This document shows positions 6,186 through 9,461 of a DNA stretch of 9,461 bases, piece after piece. The stretch is from the NCBI GenBank assembly GCA_004556985.1, contig SFFC01000085.1, positions 1 to 9,461 on the forward strand, in the 5' to 3' direction. The notes under the pieces are model-generated. The model made no database searches. It was not told the DNA's origin and saw only the letters and a list, made by a program, of their open reading frames with translations. The stretch comes from Clostridiales bacterium. GTDB taxonomy: Bacteria; Bacillota; Clostridia; Christensenellales; Aristaeellaceae. Within the stretch, counting starts at the first letter, position 1. Each line of letters begins with the position of its first letter. Both the position numbers and the translations under genes were made by a program.

Positions 6186-7535
6186 TCACATCAGCTTCTG
6201 CATATCGCGCGGGGTCAGCAGGTAATACTGCTTGAAGCGTTTGGAAAACTGCGCCATATCCGGGTAGCCCACCATCTCGCCGATCTCGCTGATCTTGTAT
6301 TTTCCCGTTTCCAGCAGCACCTTGGCCGCCTTCATGCGGTATTCGAACAGATAGTCGCTGAAGGAGCTCCCCGTGTCCGCCTTGAAGGTCGCGCTCAGGT
6401 GGGACTTGCTGATGCCGAGCATGCGCGCGACCTCGCCCAGGGAGATGTTCTGCGCATAGCGCGCCTCGATGATGGAGAGGGCCTTGCGCGTGTAGGGCGT
6501 CAGATGCTCCTTGACATCCAGAAAGCCGAGCATCGTCCTCCCGGCCTGAAGCGTCTGCTCGAAGAGCGCGTAGACCTGGGCGCAGCCTCTCAGGGTCTGA
6601 AACAGCTCCGCGAGCCGCTCGCAGCCCTTTTCCTCGGCCGGCACAGCGCGCTGAACCCGCCGCAGCAGCTGCTCGAGCGCGTCATGGCAGAGCACGCTGG
6701 CCTCCGTCAGCGAGAGGCCCCTGTCCCGCGCCTCGACGGCGAGAGCGAAGAGCTGCGCCTCCCAGCTGCGCGGATCGCCGGAGCAGGCCCCGTGCTCCTG
6801 CAGCCAGCAGGAGAGCAGGAGGCGGCAGAGCTGAAGATGGAGCCCGCCGCGCTGCGGGGTCTCCGTCTGCCAGAGGGCAAAGGGGGCGGCGGACATCAGC
6901 GCCTGCGCCTGCCCGGCGTCCGCGCACCAGCATACGGCGCAGCCGGGCGGCAGGACACAAAAGAGCCGCTGCTCCCGCAGCGCCGCCGGCACGCTCCTGT
7001 CGCGAAGGAGGCCGACACAGAGCACGGGCGAGGCATTGTAGGCCGGCTGACGGCGGATCATGTTCTCAAAGGAGCGCTCCGCCTGCTGAATCCCGGACAG
7101 GGCTTCGGCGAACAGCTCGCCGGCCAGCTCCCAGTGATAGGGGGGAACAACGGCGGGCGAGCTTTGAAGCTGGGCGACGCAGCGCCGGATGCATTCCTCC
7201 AGGGCGGCCGGCTCCAGCGGCTTGAGCAGGTAGTCAAACGCGCCATACTTGACAGCCTCCTGGGCATAGCGGAATTCCGAGTAGGAGCTGATGAAGATGA
7301 ACTGGCAGCCGTTGCCCTCGCTGCGCGCCTCCTTGAGCAGCTCCACGCCGTCCAGAACGGGCATCGCGATATCCGTGAGCACGATGTCCGGCCGGCAGTC
7401 GCGGATCGCCTGCATGCCCTCCCGCCCATCCGCGCAGACGGCGGCGATCTCGATGCCCAGCGCGTTCCAGTCAAGGTAGTCCGTCAATCCGTTGCGGATC
7501 AGGCGCTCGTCGTCAATGATGATCATTTTCAGCAT
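6186..7535 (-). CDS. YesN-type response regulator with AraC DNA-binding domain
   Basis: This is a 449-residue regulator paired with the YesM-type kinase upstream. The N-terminal receiver domain (about 1-120) has the acidic pair in IIIDDER, phospho-accepting D55 in VLTDIAMP, the switch Ser in FISSYS and Lys105 in LLKPLEP. A long middle part of about 220 residues follows, with several Cys residues and no fold I recognise. The C-terminal AraC domain (about 350-449) has two helix-turn-helix units: ISLGEVARMLGISKSHLSATF and the typical ISEIGEMVGYPDMAQFSKRFKQY signature. I chose the ATG at 7535 over the one at 7541 because AAAGGGGG touches the first ATG but lies at a normal 6-base distance from the second; a third ATG at 7526 is also possible. 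It overlaps the end of the kinase gene by about 23 bases. Members of this family usually control a neighbouring sugar ABC transporter, not visible here. Very sure of family; the target is unknown. Confidence 0.9.
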   Translation of the reverse strand: MLKMIIIDDERLIRNGLTDYLDWNALGIEIAAVCADGREGMQAIRDCRPDIVLTDIAMPVLDGVELLKEARSEGNGCQFIFISSYSEFRYAQEAVKYGAFDYLLKPLEPAALEECIRRCVAQLQSSPAVVPPYHWELAGELFAEALSGIQQAERSFENMIRRQPAYNASPVLCVGLLRDRSVPAALREQRLFCVLPPGCAVCWCADAGQAQALMSAAPFALWQTETPQRGGLHLQLCRLLLSCWLQEHGACSGDPRSWEAQLFALAVEARDRGLSLTEASVLCHDALEQLLRRVQRAVPAEEKGCERLAELFQTLRGCAQVYALFEQTLQAGRTMLGFLDVKEHLTPYTRKALSIIEARYAQNISLGEVARMLGISKSHLSATFKADTGSSFSDYLFEYRMKAAKVLLETGKYKISEIGEMVGYPDMAQFSKRFKQYYLLTPRDMQKLM

Positions 7536-9426
7536 GCGCATCCCCCTTTCCCAGCGGGAAGATCAGCGTGACCCGGGTTCCCCGAGAAAACTGGCTGTCG
7601 ATCTCAAACGTGTAATTCTCCCCGAAGTACATTCTGAGCTGCCGGTCGATGTTGATGAGCGCGAAGCAGTCCCCGTCGCTGTCTGTGCCGTGATGGGAGA
7701 TGGCATAGCGAATCTGCTCAAGGCGCTGCGGCGTCATGCCCACGCCGTCGTCCTCCACCTGATAGCGGAGGCGGCCGTCCGCGCAGCGGCTCATCGAGAT
7801 GAGGATGCGCCCGCCTCTGCGCTCGCGGATTCCGTGGTGATAGGCGTTCTCCACGATGGGCTGGAACACGTACTTGATGACCTTCTCCTGCTCCAGGCCG
7901 GGGTCGACGCGAATCTCAAAATGGATCGAATCGTCCATGCGGACGTTGAGCAGCGTCAGGTAGCATTCGAGGATCTCCCGGGCCTCCCGGACGGTGACCA
8001 TGTCCTCGCCGTGGTTGAGGGTCAGGCGGAAGAAATGGGCGAGGTGAAAGATGATGCCCGAAATCTGCGGCACCTTGTGCCGGTTGGCGATCCAATGGAT
8101 CGAATCGAGCGTGTTGTAGATGAAATGCTCCTTGAGCTGAGTCTGAATGAATTTGAGCTCGAATTCGTTTTTGAGCATCTTCGTCTCGTAGTTTTCCTGA
8201 ATGAGGTTTTGGAGCTTTTCCAGCAGGACGTTGAAGCGATGGCCCACATAGCCCAGCTCGTCCCTCTGGCGGAAGCGGATGCGGACGCTCAGATCCCCCT
8301 GCTCCGCCTGGCGCATCTTCTTGCTGATGATCTGCGTGGGCCTTATCACCTGCACATACAGAAAGACGCCGATGATCACCAGGATGACGATCAGGCAGAG
8401 GACGAAGTAGTAAAAATAGGTGTCAAAGACGGTGATCGCCGTATTGAAGTTCGAAATCGGCGCGTACACGATGGTCATAAAGGGCGAAAAGCCGGAGCGG
8501 CAGTATACGGTCAGGTAGGTATCCCGCCCATCCTGCAGCTCATACCAGCCGGACGGCTGATCCATCCCGTAGGCGGATACCGTCTGGCAGACGGACTGCG
8601 CGTCCTCGCAGAAGGGGGCGTAGAGCTGTCCGCTGGCATCGCGGATCAGCAGGACGGCCTGCTTCTCCGGAAAGAGCTGCTCAAAGCGCCCAAACAGGAT
8701 GTCCGCGCAGATGGAGATGCGGGCATAGAGCTTGAGGGAGGGGTTGTTGAAGCAGTAGGGGGAGAAATAGGTGGCCAGATAGCGCTGCCCGTCCTCCTCC
8801 TCCAGGAACCACTGGTATTCCTCTCTGCCCGCGGGCCCCGCGATGCGCGCGATGGCGGAGGGCTCCGGGTCCCGGAACATTTGGCGCGTGCTGCCGATGC
8901 GGTTGCTGAAGACCATGTTGCTGAAGGGATTGTACACGTCCAGCGAATGGATGTAGCGATTGCTCAGGTAATACTGATAGAGCGTGCGGCTGATCTGCTC
9001 GCGCAGCATGAAGGCGTCGTAGCTGCTGTCCTGCGAGGCCAGCTGCGCGCTGAAGCTCCAGTCGCCCAGCACCGCGTCCGCGCAGAGCTGATACCCGACC
9101 GACTTGACGCTGGTCAGGGTCTCGTCCATGATGTCGGACAGATTCTGCAGCGAGACCGAGATGTGCGAGCTGACATCGTTGAGGCTCCTCGCCCGGGAAT
9201 CCTTCATCATCAGGGAGTAGAGCAGCATGATGGGAATGATGAAGATGAGCACGAGCATGGCCATCGTCTTGATCAGCAGGCTGTGCTGATAGCGATGCCT
9301 TCTGCTGTGGCCTTGGGCTGTGCGCAGGGGCAAACACCTCGCTTTCCCGTCGGATGAATCCGTTTGTGCTGTCCGTCTGTTTTGCAAAGCATCGGCTCTG
9401 CAGGCGCAGGACGCGCGATTTTCCAT
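7513..9426 (-). CDS. YesM-type membrane sensor histidine kinase
   Basis: This is a 637-residue kinase. Residues 49-73 form the first membrane helix, about 75-330 are a large extracytoplasmic sensor region (Cache-like by size and position), 334-360 form the second helix, a HAMP segment follows (about 360-412), then the His_kinase block (about 428-505) and the ATPase (about 515-625). The phospho-accepting His is H434 in QLKEHFIYNTLDSI; most relatives have INPHFLYNTL. The N box is PIVENAYHHGI (N527) and the G1 box DDGVGM (559-564). The second glycine box, normally GxGIGLxN, reads GDCFALIN here and lacks its glycines. The start at 9426 is the first in-frame ATG, close behind AAAGGA and a TATAAT. 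It leaves an unusually long, Arg- and Cys-rich cytoplasmic N-terminus of about 48 residues, so the true start could be downstream, although no better ribosome site was found. It signals to the AraC-type regulator that follows. Confidence 0.88.
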   Translation of the reverse strand: MENRASCACRADALQNRRTAQTDSSDGKARCLPLRTAQGHSRRHRYQHSLLIKTMAMLVLIFIIPIMLLYSLMMKDSRARSLNDVSSHISVSLQNLSDIMDETLTSVKSVGYQLCADAVLGDWSFSAQLASQDSSYDAFMLREQISRTLYQYYLSNRYIHSLDVYNPFSNMVFSNRIGSTRQMFRDPEPSAIARIAGPAGREEYQWFLEEEDGQRYLATYFSPYCFNNPSLKLYARISICADILFGRFEQLFPEKQAVLLIRDASGQLYAPFCEDAQSVCQTVSAYGMDQPSGWYELQDGRDTYLTVYCRSGFSPFMTIVYAPISNFNTAITVFDTYFYYFVLCLIVILVIIGVFLYVQVIRPTQIISKKMRQAEQGDLSVRIRFRQRDELGYVGHRFNVLLEKLQNLIQENYETKMLKNEFELKFIQTQLKEHFIYNTLDSIHWIANRHKVPQISGIIFHLAHFFRLTLNHGEDMVTVREAREILECYLTLLNVRMDDSIHFEIRVDPGLEQEKVIKYVFQPIVENAYHHGIRERRGGRILISMSRCADGRLRYQVEDDGVGMTPQRLEQIRYAISHHGTDSDGDCFALINIDRQLRMYFGENYTFEIDSQFSRGTRVTLIFPLGKGDAHAENDHH

Positions 9427-9438
9427 TTCCTTTGTCGG

Positions 9439-9453
9439 TTTCTATTATAGAAA
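9439..9453 (-). promoter_or_regulatory. -10 box inside a perfect palindrome upstream of the YesM-type kinase
   Basis: The sequence TTTCTAT-T-ATAGAAA is a perfect 7-1-7 inverted repeat. On the - strand it contains the consensus -10 TATAAT (9449 to 9444), which would start transcription near 9437 and give a leader of about 11 bases carrying AAAGGA before the ATG at 9426. The -35 lies beyond the window. The overlap of palindrome and -10 suggests an operator, with the caveat that short AT-rich palindromes occur by chance. Confidence 0.45.
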
Positions 9454-9461
9454 TCGATTCT

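Noticed and set aside
5889..9357. Two long + strand frames (560 and 621 codons) opposite the yesN- and yesM-type genes
   Set aside because: Both lie antisense to genes with clear domain motifs, have no ribosome binding sites and have compositional bias typical of antisense GC-rich frames.

Overview
The window is GC-rich DNA, roughly two thirds G+C by eye. It uses purine-rich Shine-Dalgarno sites and intrinsic (hairpin plus T-run) terminators. A KtrAB-type potassium transporter, a KdpDE pair and a YesMN-type pair together suggest a high-GC member of the Clostridia, such as a gut Christensenellales or Oscillospirales relative. That placement is inference from gene types and style, not from a marker gene.

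Layout. Positions 1-201 hold the 3' end of a metallo-beta-lactamase-fold hydrolase gene. The non-coding stretch 202-514 carries three adjacent hairpins, an intrinsic terminator and a promoter region with phased AT-rich direct repeats. On the + strand from 515 to 6093 lies one apparent potassium-homeostasis operon: a TrkH/KtrB-type K+ channel subunit, a TrkA/KtrA-type RCK gating subunit, a small predicted membrane protein, a KdpD-like sensor kinase and a KdpE-like response regulator whose start overlaps the kinase gene by 29 bases. A strong hairpin terminator closes it at about 6125-6164. On the - strand, converging on that terminator, lies a second two-component operon, transcribed from 9426 down to 6186: a YesM-type membrane histidine kinase followed, with a short overlap, by a YesN-type response regulator with an AraC output domain. 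A consensus -10 box inside a perfect 15-bp palindrome sits just upstream of the kinase gene at the window edge.

How the genes fit together. The first operon joins a K+ uptake system to a KdpDE-type sensor and regulator, although the usual KdpDE target (kdpFABC) is not in the window. The likely reading is that this KdpDE controls its own Ktr/Trk transporter. The kinase's N-terminal KdpD domain has lost the key residues of its nucleotide pocket while the histidine kinase core looks intact, so sensing has probably been re-wired. The second operon is a typical sensor/AraC regulator pair of the kind that usually controls a neighbouring carbohydrate ABC transporter. That target would lie beyond position 9461.

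No RNA genes, insertion sequences, CRISPR arrays or phage genes were seen. The most unusual items are the degenerate KdpD ATP pocket, the phased repeats before the transporter, the small membrane protein inside the operon, the hairpin cluster at 234-315 and the non-canonical YesM catalytic motifs.
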